DNA of 64,000 nucleotides from Bacillota bacterium (GTDB taxonomy: Bacteria > Bacillota > Clostridia > Lachnospirales > CAG-274), in NCBI GenBank assembly GCA_017543265.1, contig JAFYGI010000060.1, forward strand, positions 1 through 64,000. Reading direction: 5' to 3'. The notes beneath the pieces are model-generated. The model had not been told where the DNA came from. It did no database searches and saw only the letters and a program-made list of their open reading frames with translations. This document shows, one piece after another, positions 1 to 8,109 of the stretch (position 1 is its first letter; each line of letters begins with the position of its first letter). A program made the position numbers and the translations under genes.

Positions 1-1
1 A

Positions 2-1861
2 AAAGCAAAATACGAGCACGAGGCACAAATAAAACGCGAACAAGCCGAGCAGGAACGCCTTGCTGCCGAGCAGAAAAAGCTTGCAAAGGAGCAGGTCAAA
101 AACAGCCCGGAGCGCAAAGCAACAATTGGTATGATACTTGGTATTTGCTGTATCGTATTTGCTTTTACCGGTTTTGTTCCCGTGTTGTTGTTTATCCCCG
201 GTTTAGTGTATTCAATTAAGGGCTTAAAAGGTCAAAAAAAGGGGCAGGCCATTACCGGTATTGTTTGTAACGGTTTAATACTGTTAATTGTCATCTTCAG
301 TTTAATAGCGGGGTGGATTATGCCGCCAAGCCAATCATCTACCTCGGAAGATTCGACGGATGTTTCCGAGCAGATACAGGAATCCTCCGCGGATGAGGGC
401 GTTAATACACAAACGCAGCCAAACGAGCGTGCATCCATAGAAAACGATACAGAAGAAACAGTAAACGAAGAATTGCCAACAGATGATATTGTTGATGATA
501 CCGCCGTAACCGAGCAGCAGTATGAATATACGGAGGAAATTGCTCAGGCAGAAAATGTGCCGGGCATTACAGGCCCCCTTTTCAGTGACGAAACCGATGG
601 TGGCACAAGTTCGGAAGAAAAAGAAGCAGATACACAGGATAAGCCTTATATTTTTAAGTATGCCAAGAATGTTGGGGAAATAACAAAATCCGTTTCACAG
701 TACGAATATAATAAAAATCCCTACTATAAGGAAGGCCTTCAAAAATATGTTGATTTTTACAACAGCGCATTGGCCGCCAAAGGCAGCAAGCAAAAGCTGG
801 AAGTGATGGATACGGAAAAGGGTCTTGCGGATGCCGGCATTTCATGGGGGTTCAGGAAAAAACTGATGGCTCTCGAGGGCACCGACATAAGCAAATCCAA
901 GGATTTTAAGCGTGTTGCACAAGTCAAAGACAGTGGTTTCTTAGCAAGTTTTAAGGATGATTGGGATATTACCCGTTATGTGGTATCCGGAAGCAATTCC
1001 GACAAGAACGGATATTTCTATTACGGAAAGCTGAAAAAGGATAGACCTAACGGAGAGGGAGCCATATTCCTGAAGACGGATTACGGTGCCATACTTCAAT
1101 ATGCGGGAAAATTTTCCGACGGACAGTATTCGGGTAACGGCGTGAAAATGTCCGAAGCTTCTGTTTTGCAAATGGTTGCTACAGGCCAGCTTGCGGAACC
1201 TATTGCCAACATTCCCGCAATAAAGGCTAAATTCAAAAAGAATTTGCCTAACGGTAAAATGATCTCTTACAGTGAGGATGTTGCCTCGCTGTACTATTTG
1301 ACGCGCTATCCTTTTGCGACCGCTTATACGCAGTATTCGTACAGAAATGAGAGCGGGAAAGTATTGGATGCGTTTTATGAAAACTGCCCGTTTTACGAGT
1401 ATTTCCTTTATGATTTTTCAAACATGATGAATAACAAAAGTGATCAATGTCATATCGTAAAAATAGATTATCCGTACATCAAGCCCAACATCATTTACGA
1501 GGGTAACGCCAAAGACGGAAAATTTGATGGAAAAGGCAAAAAATACACAGAGCTGGGGGTTCTTCTTTTTGACGGAAAATTCAAAAACGATGAATTTTAT
1601 AACGGCAAATTGTATTATGCAAATTCAACTCAATTAAGATATAAAGGCGGTATGAACGGATATGCCCTTAACGGAAGCGGCACTTTGTATAACATTGACG
1701 GCAGTAAGAAAGACGCGGGCAAATTTAAAAATCAAAGCATAAGCATGGAGTCGGACAAGCCGTTCAGCGATTACTTTGATAATGCTGTAAATAATGTTGG
1801 CTTTGAAAATCTTTTCAGTACCCCGGCGAATGCAGATAGTATATTTGCCGCCGCAAATTAG
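2..1861 (+). CDS. MORN-repeat membrane protein with DUF4190-like segment, 5' partial
   Basis: The reading frame is open from the first bases of the window, so the gene starts further left. The first ~43 visible residues are a Glu/Lys/Gln-rich coiled-coil-like stretch. A methionine at 131 lies inside the following hydrophobic segment and is unlikely to be the start. Two membrane spans with a Gly/Lys turn (GLKGQKKGQA) follow, typical of DUF4190-like domains. Then comes a long acidic Ser/Thr/Glu linker. The C-terminal half has MORN-like motifs (YYGKLKKDRPNGEGA, YEGNAKDGKFDGKGKKY, LFDGKFKNDEFYNGKLYY). MORN repeats often bind lipid or protein, so a membrane-anchored scaffold is plausible, but no function is known. 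A terminator follows the stop. Confidence 0.7.
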   Translation, partial: KAKYEHEAQIKREQAEQERLAAEQKKLAKEQVKNSPERKATIGMILGICCIVFAFTGFVPVLLFIPGLVYSIKGLKGQKKGQAITGIVCNGLILLIVIFSLIAGWIMPPSQSSTSEDSTDVSEQIQESSADEGVNTQTQPNERASIENDTEETVNEELPTDDIVDDTAVTEQQYEYTEEIAQAENVPGITGPLFSDETDGGTSSEEKEADTQDKPYIFKYAKNVGEITKSVSQYEYNKNPYYKEGLQKYVDFYNSALAAKGSKQKLEVMDTEKGLADAGISWGFRKKLMALEGTDISKSKDFKRVAQVKDSGFLASFKDDWDITRYVVSGSNSDKNGYFYYGKLKKDRPNGEGAIFLKTDYGAILQYAGKFSDGQYSGNGVKMSEASVLQMVATGQLAEPIANIPAIKAKFKKNLPNGKMISYSEDVASLYYLTRYPFATAYTQYSYRNESGKVLDAFYENCPFYEYFLYDFSNMMNNKSDQCHIVKIDYPYIKPNIIYEGNAKDGKFDGKGKKYTELGVLLFDGKFKNDEFYNGKLYYANSTQLRYKGGMNGYALNGSGTLYNIDGSKKDAGKFKNQSISMESDKPFSDYFDNAVNNVGFENLFSTPANADSIFAAAN

Positions 1862-1922
1862 TTATTGGTCGTTCAAATCATAATTTTTGTATTACAAAGC
1901 AGGTATTTTCGGAAACAAAAAA

Positions 1923-1951
1923 ACAGGCGGGAGTGTTTTACTTCCGCCTGT
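1923..1951 (+). terminator. Intrinsic terminator after MORN gene
   Basis: The arm ACAGGCGGGAGT pairs with ACTTCCGCCTGT, with one G-T wobble, around a 5-base loop, and is followed by an AT-rich TAATTTATTT tail. Confidence 0.75.
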
Positions 1952-1993
1952 AATTTATTTGGCTGATATTTTTTTGTGTCGGACAATTAGAAA

Positions 1994-2023
1994 TTGACAA
2001 CGGTATGTCACTTACTGTATAAT
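1994..2023 (+). promoter_or_regulatory. Sigma-A-type promoter for HD-GYP gene
   Basis: TTGACA and TATAAT are both perfect consensus hexamers, separated by 18 bases. The coding start is 49 bases downstream of the -10 box. Confidence 0.8.
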
Positions 2024-2071
2024 TACAGTATAGATCGTTTTCCGCTTTAAAGCACATTAGGAGGAAACATT

Positions 2072-4525
2072 ATGTCATACGATAATCTTGAAAATATTTT
2101 ATCTCTGCTTTGCACGATAGCGGGACTTTTATATTGTGTCTTTAAATACATAGATACCCCGAGACGAGGCTACAGGTGTCTTATCGTCTTTTTCCTTGCG
2201 GACTTTTTAAGCGAGTATTACTGGACTATATACGAGCTTATAATGCACTCGCATCCCAATGTGTCCGAATTTGTGGCATATCTGGGCTGGAATATCGGCT
2301 ATTTGTTCCTTTTGATCGCTGTGTATCTGATGAAGCGCAAGGAGACAAGGCGCTTTTTCCATCCGATTATCCTTCTGCCCGTGTTGATAAATGTTCCGCA
2401 GTATTTTCTTTACATCAAATACGGCGGTGTGCTTAACAATTTATGGGAGGTCAGCGTTACCACAGCAACATCTGTCTTATGTATGCAGGAGATAATGTTC
2501 TATTATAAAAGCAAGCGCAAGCCTAAGGTGTTCCCGTGGTTTTTTGCGATACTTCTGGCGTACATGGCGGCCAATTACGGTATGTGGACGGCATCGTGCT
2601 TTGATTGGAAAAGCGAGCTTTTAAATCCGTATTTTTACTGTTCGATTGCGGGCTCGGTGATAAAGATATTGCTTGTATTCGGCGCAGGAAAGCATTATGC
2701 GGCCAGGGCGCGTAGAAAGGAAACAAAAAGTGCGTCTGTATTAAGGTTTCAGGTGCTGCTGCAAGCTATAGTGTCGATCGTTATTATCGGTATCTGTGCC
2801 ATGGGCTTTTTTACCGCATTTATGATAAAAAACACCATGACGGGGGATAACAGCATTTTCCGCAGCGAGGATCAGCTTGTTATCTACCTGTTTACGATAT
2901 CGGCCATCCTGATATTGCTTATACTTTCCCTTATCTATGTGCTGACTACACGTTATCACCGCATAATGGAAAGCGGAAAAAAGATGAGTGAGGGCAAGCG
3001 CAGCCGTCTCAATTTTATCTTTACTATCGTTGTTACACTTGCGCTGATGATATTTACCGTGGTATACAACAACGTGATGCTTTATAACGCCTCCGTTATC
3101 AGCGTGTACGAGGACGGAAAGGAAGAAATAAAGACCGCAGCCACGGAGATTGAAAATTATCTTGCCGTTGCTTCCACAACGCTGCGCGTAGAGGCGGACA
3201 GCGTTGACCTTTTGGCGAAGAGCGGGGCATCCACGCAGGAGCTGACGCAGTTTATAATGGATCAGACCACGCTGCAGGCGGAGCAGTTTGACGAGAACTT
3301 CACGGGTATATATGCCTATATCAACGGTCAATATCTGGACGGCCTTTCATGGGAGCCGCCCGAGGGCTATGAGCCGACGGAAAGAGACTGGTACAAAACT
3401 GCGGTGGAGGCAAACGGGGAAATAGTTATCGTTTCGCCCTACGTTGATGCGCAGACGGGCTCCGTCGTTATAACCATAGGCAAAATGATCTCGGACACCG
3501 AGGGCGAGCCGCTGCACAATGTAGTCTGTCTGGATGTTATCGTAAACCATATCAAGGATGTTACACAGACAATGGAGATAGCGGGGAAAGGCTACGGAAT
3601 GTTGGTCAATTCGGACGGCTTTATCGTTGCGCACAGGGATGAAGAAAACAACGGCCTGAACTTTGGGGATGTTTACGACAAGGCGCTTCTCGGCCGCATA
3701 GTCAACGCAGATACCAACAGAATAAAAACAACGATAAACGACGAGGACTGTACGCTGTTTGTATCGCCCGTTATGGAGCAATGGTATGCGGTGCTGGTCG
3801 TTGAAAACACAAAGCTGTATGAGGACACCTATTTGCAGCTTGTTGTTAATATAATGGTATCGCTTATAACCTTCTGTCTTATAACCTTCTTTTATTATAT
3901 CGGCTATAAAAACGAGCAGTTTTACGGCAACAGGGTGGAGGAGCTTAACCTCCAGGTCGTTGGTGCGCTTGCGGCCGCAATAGATGCAAAGGACAACTAT
4001 ACAAACGGCCATTCATCAAGGGTTGCGGAGTATGCAAAGATGATAGCGGCACGCTCCGGCTACTCCAAGGCGGAGCAGGACGAGATATACATGATGGGTC
4101 TTTTGCACGATGTCGGTAAGATAGGCGTGCCCGATGAGGTCATCAACAAGCCGTCCAAGCTTACCGAGGACGAGTATGAGCTGATAAAAAAGCACCCCGC
4201 AATAGGATGCAGCATACTTGGCAGTATCAAGGGCAGACCCAAGCTTGCAGCGGCTGCAAGGTGGCATCACGAACGTTACGGCGGCGGGGGCTATCCCGAC
4301 GGCATAGCGGGTGAGCAGATACCCGAGGAGGCAAGGATAGTTGCCGTGGCGGATGCTTACGATGCTATGACCAGCAGGCGCAGCTACCGTGATGTAATGC
4401 CACAGGATAAGGTGCTGGAAGAAATAAGAAACGGAAGCGGTACACAGTTTGACCCGAAGTTTGCACAGATAATGATAAAAATGATAGAGGAAGATCCCAG
4501 CTATTCCATGCGGGAAAAATACTGA
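2072..4525 (+). CDS. Membrane HD-GYP domain protein with extracellular CACHE-like sensor
   Basis: Predicted signalling enzyme. Residues ~1-215 hold about seven hydrophobic spans, followed by further spans near 225-335. An extracytoplasmic dCACHE-like region occupies about 340-586 (ERDWYKTAVEANGEIVIVSP is typical), with a closing span near 590-612. The C-terminal HD-GYP domain runs from ~625. It has the HD pair in LLHDVGKIGVP (~677) and the signature HHERYGGGGYPDG (~731), then ARIVAVADAYDAM. HD-GYP proteins usually hydrolyse cyclic di-GMP or another cyclic dinucleotide; the substrate here is inferred. The start is set by AGGAGG 8 bases upstream. It has its own promoter and terminator, so it is monocistronic. 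It lies next to the pilus locus, but no direct link is shown. Confidence 0.88.
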   Translation: MSYDNLENILSLLCTIAGLLYCVFKYIDTPRRGYRCLIVFFLADFLSEYYWTIYELIMHSHPNVSEFVAYLGWNIGYLFLLIAVYLMKRKETRRFFHPIILLPVLINVPQYFLYIKYGGVLNNLWEVSVTTATSVLCMQEIMFYYKSKRKPKVFPWFFAILLAYMAANYGMWTASCFDWKSELLNPYFYCSIAGSVIKILLVFGAGKHYAARARRKETKSASVLRFQVLLQAIVSIVIIGICAMGFFTAFMIKNTMTGDNSIFRSEDQLVIYLFTISAILILLILSLIYVLTTRYHRIMESGKKMSEGKRSRLNFIFTIVVTLALMIFTVVYNNVMLYNASVISVYEDGKEEIKTAATEIENYLAVASTTLRVEADSVDLLAKSGASTQELTQFIMDQTTLQAEQFDENFTGIYAYINGQYLDGLSWEPPEGYEPTERDWYKTAVEANGEIVIVSPYVDAQTGSVVITIGKMISDTEGEPLHNVVCLDVIVNHIKDVTQTMEIAGKGYGMLVNSDGFIVAHRDEENNGLNFGDVYDKALLGRIVNADTNRIKTTINDEDCTLFVSPVMEQWYAVLVVENTKLYEDTYLQLVVNIMVSLITFCLITFFYYIGYKNEQFYGNRVEELNLQVVGALAAAIDAKDNYTNGHSSRVAEYAKMIAARSGYSKAEQDEIYMMGLLHDVGKIGVPDEVINKPSKLTEDEYELIKKHPAIGCSILGSIKGRPKLAAAARWHHERYGGGGYPDGIAGEQIPEEARIVAVADAYDAMTSRRSYRDVMPQDKVLEEIRNGSGTQFDPKFAQIMIKMIEEDPSYSMREKY

Positions 4526-4530
4526 TAAAA

Positions 4531-4560
4531 AAGCCCCAAAACGCTATGTTTTGGGGCTTT
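4531..4560. terminator. Bidirectional terminator between HD-GYP gene and sortase operon
   Basis: AAGCCCCAAAAC pairs perfectly with GTTTTGGGGCTT around GCTAT. There are A's on the left and T's on the right, so it can serve both convergent genes. Confidence 0.85.
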
Positions 4561-5747
4561 TATTGCGGCTGTGTCTGCTCGAGATCCTTTGGGTGCTCGC
4601 CTCTGTACCTGAAAAATACTATATCGGCCAGAAGTGCTGCACCGAATACGGCAAGCAATACCTTTGTGTTTTCGTCCATTATCGTCATGCTTCCGTGAAG
4701 ATACTGGGTCTTTGCAAATATATATGCGGAAAATGCCGCACATACTATTTCCGCGGCCGTGCCTGCGGCTATCTTTATCTCAAAGTGTCTCAGATCCCTT
4801 GCTACCTTGGGTGAGGTGTCCTTAAGCTGCCTTGACATACTTGCCGCATAGACAAACTGATAGTATTTCCTTGCGGTAAATACAAAGGGCATAAATGTCA
4901 AAAACGTAAACACAACGCACAAAAGGTCGAGCAAAGACCAGCTTTTGGCGGTGGTATAGTGTCCCTTTGCTATCCTTTTCGGTGCTGGGGGCTCTTCCTG
5001 CAGGATCGTGGCCTGTGTTATGGGTGTGAGCGAGGCAAAAACCACCGATCTGCCGTTTGTCAGGGAGTCCGTACAGGTCGAAAAGGCTATTATCTTGTCA
5101 AGGGACGTATCGTTTTTGAATATCATACTGTTTTTTGCGATGTATTCCAGCATTTCGCTGTGCCCCTGTGCGGAAGGTATATCCTTGAAATAGATAAATT
5201 CGTCGTAAGCATCGGTCCGCATTACAGCAAATATCTTAATGCCGTAATTATGCTCGGGGCTCATCAGTATTCCGTCCCTGTGTGCATTGAAAAAGGCTTC
5301 ATCCGTGTATTTTTCTATATCGCCGAACATTGCGCCGTTATCCATGTGATGACCGTAGATAAGGTTGTAGCTGTCCGAAAAGTCGGCGCTGTTTTGCGTC
5401 CGCAGATACAGCGAGCCCGTAAGCGAGCTTTTGCCGTAAATATCCTTGTTGATATATTCAAGGTCGTTGTCGCCGTGGAGCACGGGATAATCTATATTTG
5501 TGTCGTTTATGGTAAGCCAGGCGACCGTGTCGGGGTTAAGCGCCAAAATATCCGTAAAGCCAAGCTTTGTTTCTTTCAGCGAGGGCTTGTACTGCTGCAG
5601 GTCCACGGAGGAAAAGGCCATTTTCCCTTTGCAGAAATTATCATACAGTACATAACCGCTGAATAACAGCATGACCACAGCGATAAATGTGATGATAAGG
5701 CCGAGCAATTTGTCGCACACGTCGAAAAAACCGCGTATTATTTTCAT
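4560..5747 (-). CDS. Class B sortase with C-terminal membrane extension (pilus polymerase candidate)
   Basis: Membrane transpeptidase expected to cleave sorting signals and join pilin subunits. An N-terminal anchor spans residues ~12-33. The sortase fold covers ~60-245, with catalytic His133 in IYGHHMDNG, Cys225 in FSTCTD and Arg233 in NGRSVVFASL; this layout is class B. Two more hydrophobic spans near 270-295 and 355-385 form a C-terminal extension absent from the short iron-acquisition SrtB enzymes, making it ~395 residues. Its start overlaps the stop of the SipA-like gene (ATGA), so the two are translationally coupled. Gene order pilin, sipA-like, sortase matches the streptococcal FCT pilus logic, in which a class B sortase polymerises the FctA pilin. 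The role is inferred from context. Confidence 0.88.
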   Translation of the reverse strand: MKIIRGFFDVCDKLLGLIITFIAVVMLLFSGYVLYDNFCKGKMAFSSVDLQQYKPSLKETKLGFTDILALNPDTVAWLTINDTNIDYPVLHGDNDLEYINKDIYGKSSLTGSLYLRTQNSADFSDSYNLIYGHHMDNGAMFGDIEKYTDEAFFNAHRDGILMSPEHNYGIKIFAVMRTDAYDEFIYFKDIPSAQGHSEMLEYIAKNSMIFKNDTSLDKIIAFSTCTDSLTNGRSVVFASLTPITQATILQEEPPAPKRIAKGHYTTAKSWSLLDLLCVVFTFLTFMPFVFTARKYYQFVYAASMSRQLKDTSPKVARDLRHFEIKIAAGTAAEIVCAAFSAYIFAKTQYLHGSMTIMDENTKVLLAVFGAALLADIVFFRYRGEHPKDLEQTQPQ

Positions 5748-6253
5748 AGATTTGTTCGCCTCATTATAGTTATGACCGTGCCAAGGATCTCACTTTTTTT
5801 GACGGGGCCGTAATAACGGCTGTCCTCGCCGTTTCTCCTTTGGTCTACAAGCACAAAGCAGGTATCGGGCTCAAGCGTGATGGGGTAGTCCACAAAGCCC
5901 TCGAACCGCGGGGTCTCGTAAAAAATGTTGTTTTCGTACACGCTGTGTCCGTTTATGACAAGACGGTTATTGTCGGTGATGTCCACAGTGTCCCCACCGA
6001 CAGCCACAACGCGGCCCACATATACCGTGTTGTTCTTTTTAAGCACGGCAATATCCTGTGCCTTCATGTCCGTGTCAAGTCTGTAGTAGAGCAGCAGATC
6101 GCCCGAATCTATACGGGGATACATATCGTTGTTGGGCGCGTGCAAAAGCCCGAATACCCAACCGTACATAAGCCACAGCGCCGTTATAAGGACAAAGGCG
6201 TGTATAAGAAATTTCTGGGGCTGATCCATAGGCCCTTTTTCCTTTTTTTTCAT
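5744..6253 (-). CDS. SipA-like pseudo-signal peptidase, pilus assembly factor
   Basis: Signal peptidase I fold of ~169 residues with an N-terminal membrane span. Start chosen at 6253 (MKKKEK), with AGGAG 8 bases upstream; an ATG nine codons earlier lacks such a site. Family boxes are recognisable: box B reads NNDMYPRI where active enzymes have SMxP, box D reads YVGRVVAVGGDTV where active enzymes have KR, and box E reads EDSRYYGPV. The catalytic Ser is thus Asp43 and the Lys is Gly80. In Streptococcus pyogenes SipA the dyad is likewise replaced, as I recall by Asp48 and Gly85, the same 37-residue spacing. SipA is needed for pilus polymerisation and lacks peptidase activity. I infer a non-proteolytic pilin chaperone or sortase cofactor, cotranscribed with pilin and sortase. 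Confidence 0.85.
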   Translation of the reverse strand: MKKKEKGPMDQPQKFLIHAFVLITALWLMYGWVFGLLHAPNNDMYPRIDSGDLLLYYRLDTDMKAQDIAVLKKNNTVYVGRVVAVGGDTVDITDNNRLVINGHSVYENNIFYETPRFEGFVDYPITLEPDTCFVLVDQRRNGEDSRYYGPVKKSEILGTVITIMRRTNL

Positions 6254-6280
6254 CGGGAGCTCTCCTTGCCTGTAAAACAT

Positions 6281-6307
6281 AACGGGTGAACATCAAGCCC
6301 ACCCGTT
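6281..6307 (-). other. Intercistronic hairpin in pilus operon
   Basis: Perfect 8-bp arms AACGGGTG and CACCCGTT lie between the pilin stop and the sipA-like start. On the minus strand only a weak T run (ATGTTTTACA) follows. It could attenuate read-through or stabilise the upstream pilin mRNA, giving more pilin than assembly enzymes. The function is inferred. Confidence 0.5.
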
Positions 6308-6381
6308 ACACTTTTGATTATCGGCCGCCTGTGAAGAATTGTCGGCGTTCAGCCGAAAACACAATTTTCAAAGGTGCCTTT

Positions 6382-7707
6382 TTATATTTTTCTTGTGTCC
6401 TTGTTTTTATCCTTTGTTTTGCCTGCAAGCATAAACAGCAGACCCGCAAAGGCTGCAAGGATGATAAACGGTATAAATCTCAGGATTATGCCCGTGGGAG
6501 AAACCGCATCCAGCTTGTTTGTAAACTTACAAAATCTGCGGCTTTCATCGGCTACGGTACCGGTCACGCTTGACGAGTTGTTTGCCGTTTCGTAATTACA
6601 TACATGAACGGGGGTAGCGGAAAGCGATACGGTGCCGCCCGATGCCACGCCCGTAAAGTCAAAGAATGTTTCATCCGGTTCGTTTTCGGTGGTGTTGTCC
6701 TTGATGTAATTCGCTTTTACCATATATGTTTCCAGCGTATTGTTATGCTCGGTGTAATTGAACGTTGCGTGAGGGTTAAGACCTCTTATTACCAATGCAT
6801 CGTTATGCTTTAACGAGACCTGCGTAAGACCCGTGTCGCCCGCTGCCACATACTGCCAGCGGCTGTCGTTGTCCGCAAGCCTGGGGCCTCTTTCGGAATT
6901 GTCGTCTATCGGATATACAGCATAATAATAGGGCTTGCCGTTGTTATTAAGCGATATGTCAAAGGTAAAGGAGTGGGTCTTGTCACCCATGGCACCCGTT
7001 ACGACCTTTTTAAGCATGGTAGCGTAGTTGCGGTAGGAATCGTATCCGTTTCCGTCTCCCTCGATATATCCGGAACTCTTGCCTGTTTCACTATAGCTTG
7101 CGGCATTTGAGTTGTGCAGGACATAGCCGCTTACCTCGTAGCCGCTGTCGTCCGACTTGGCGTTGACATATACATCAAGATATCTTGTTGTAAGATAATC
7201 GGCTCCGTTTGCGCCGTGTCTTGATATACCCGCGGTGTAAAGATCCGAGGTAGTGGTAGCATCCGTAAGCTTATAGCGGTATACGCCGGGTCTTGAAAAT
7301 TTGGTGGGATCGATGGTCACGGTTATGTATCTGACTGTCTCGCCGGGCGAGCGAACTTCGCTTTCCGAAGAACTAAATATAGGCTGACCCGTTACGCTTG
7401 CGCTGTTTGCGGGGCCTGCCGCAACCGCAATGGCACCCACCGTCGATCCGTCCGCAGGTGTTACGGGTTCAATGGTAAAGTTGTATTCTATATCGGGTGG
7501 ATAGAGGGTAAGGGATACACCCGCAGCGTAGATAAGCGTTACGCCCTTGGGGATATTGACCACATTGCCGCCGTCGGCCTTGCCCGTTTCGGACAGGGTG
7601 TTAGTCGGCGGGTCTGCAAATGCCGATAACGGGAATGCCGAAATAAGCATCACAACGGCAACCGCCGCCATAAGTATTTTTGCAAGTTTAGATAATGTCG
7701 TTTTCAT
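6382..7707 (-). CDS. FctA/Spy0128-like major pilin with VSPTG sorting signal
   Basis: Secreted pilus backbone candidate of 441 residues. A signal peptide spans 1-31, ending ...FPLSAFA. The first domain (~45-200) has the FctA-type pattern NFTIEPVTP, PGVYRYKLTD and TTRYLDVYVNAK, as in pilins with intramolecular Lys-Asn isopeptide bonds. The second domain begins KKVVTGAMGDKTHSFTFDI and ends with a Cys/Asn-rich stretch. The C-terminus is VSPTG (402-406), a hydrophobic span and a Lys/Arg tail. PTG-type signals are used by class B pilus sortases, and one lies downstream. An AGGAGG site precedes the ATG. First gene of the leftward pilus operon. The isopeptide bonds are inferred, not shown. Confidence 0.85.
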   Translation of the reverse strand: MKTTLSKLAKILMAAVAVVMLISAFPLSAFADPPTNTLSETGKADGGNVVNIPKGVTLIYAAGVSLTLYPPDIEYNFTIEPVTPADGSTVGAIAVAAGPANSASVTGQPIFSSSESEVRSPGETVRYITVTIDPTKFSRPGVYRYKLTDATTTSDLYTAGISRHGANGADYLTTRYLDVYVNAKSDDSGYEVSGYVLHNSNAASYSETGKSSGYIEGDGNGYDSYRNYATMLKKVVTGAMGDKTHSFTFDISLNNNGKPYYYAVYPIDDNSERGPRLADNDSRWQYVAAGDTGLTQVSLKHNDALVIRGLNPHATFNYTEHNNTLETYMVKANYIKDNTTENEPDETFFDFTGVASGGTVSLSATPVHVCNYETANNSSSVTGTVADESRRFCKFTNKLDAVSPTGIILRFIPFIILAAFAGLLFMLAGKTKDKNKDTRKI

Positions 7708-7831
7708 AGAAAGCCCTCCTTTTTATCTGATATTATCCGTTGGTTGGTTAAAAGATGCGATCGGATACCGTTCCCTCCAAACGATACCGACCATAAAAGT
7801 ACAGCTTAACACGTTACAATATTCTACTGTA

Positions 7832-7860
7832 ATTCTATCACACCGATAGGTGTAAGTCAA
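7832..7860 (-). promoter_or_regulatory. Pilus operon promoter with dyad in the spacer
   Basis: On the minus strand, TTGACT, a 17-base spacer and TAGAAT. The spacer holds an inverted repeat, ACACC-N4-GGTGT (7840-7853), which sits between the hexamers as an operator would. The 5' untranslated region is about 120 bases. Confidence 0.7.
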
Positions 7861-7967
7861 CAGTTTTAATAATCAAAACGTATATTTTTACCGATTTTTG
7901 TACAAATCACACAAAAAAAGGTATTAAACATTTAACAAAATGCCTTGGTTTTTTTGTGTGCGTAATA

Positions 7968-7996
7968 TTGAAAAAACATCCGTATTTTGATATAAT
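7968..7996 (+). promoter_or_regulatory. Adhesin gene promoter
   Basis: TTGAAA, 17 bases, then TATAAT, about 115 bases upstream of the adhesin start and divergent from the pilin promoter. Confidence 0.75.
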
Positions 7997-8008
7997 CAAT
8001 GTAAGGGT

Positions 8009-8060
8009 ATGGGCATGACCCATTAAGGCAGCCGCCGCCTTTTTCGGCGGAGGGACTGCC
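8009..8060 (+). other. Structured 5' leader of adhesin mRNA
   Basis: Two stacked potential hairpins: ATGGG/CCCAT (8009-8023), then GGCAG and CCGCCG pairing with CGGCGG and CTGCC (8027-8060), with an AGGGA bulge. There is no U run, so it is not a terminator. I do not recognise a riboswitch class. Confidence 0.5.
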
Positions 8061-8092
8061 GGGGATAATGAACTATGACCGCCGTAACGCAA

Positions 8093-8101
8093 GGGGGGGG
8101 G
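8093..8101 (+). repeat. Poly-G tract (9 G) at adhesin ribosome binding site
   Basis: Nine consecutive G's lie eight bases before the ATG at 8110, and inside an upstream in-frame extension that starts at 8068. Such tracts slip during replication; a phase-variation role is inferred. Confidence 0.9.
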
Positions 8102-8109
8102 TGGATCGT

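Noticed and set aside
5744-6280. Active signal peptidase I starting at 6280
   Set aside because: The Ser and Lys of the dyad are Asp and Gly, and the ATG at 6253 has the better ribosome site.
7997-8109. Cyclic di-GMP riboswitch upstream of the adhesin
   Set aside because: The conserved core sequences of the known classes could not be found, despite the nearby HD-GYP gene.
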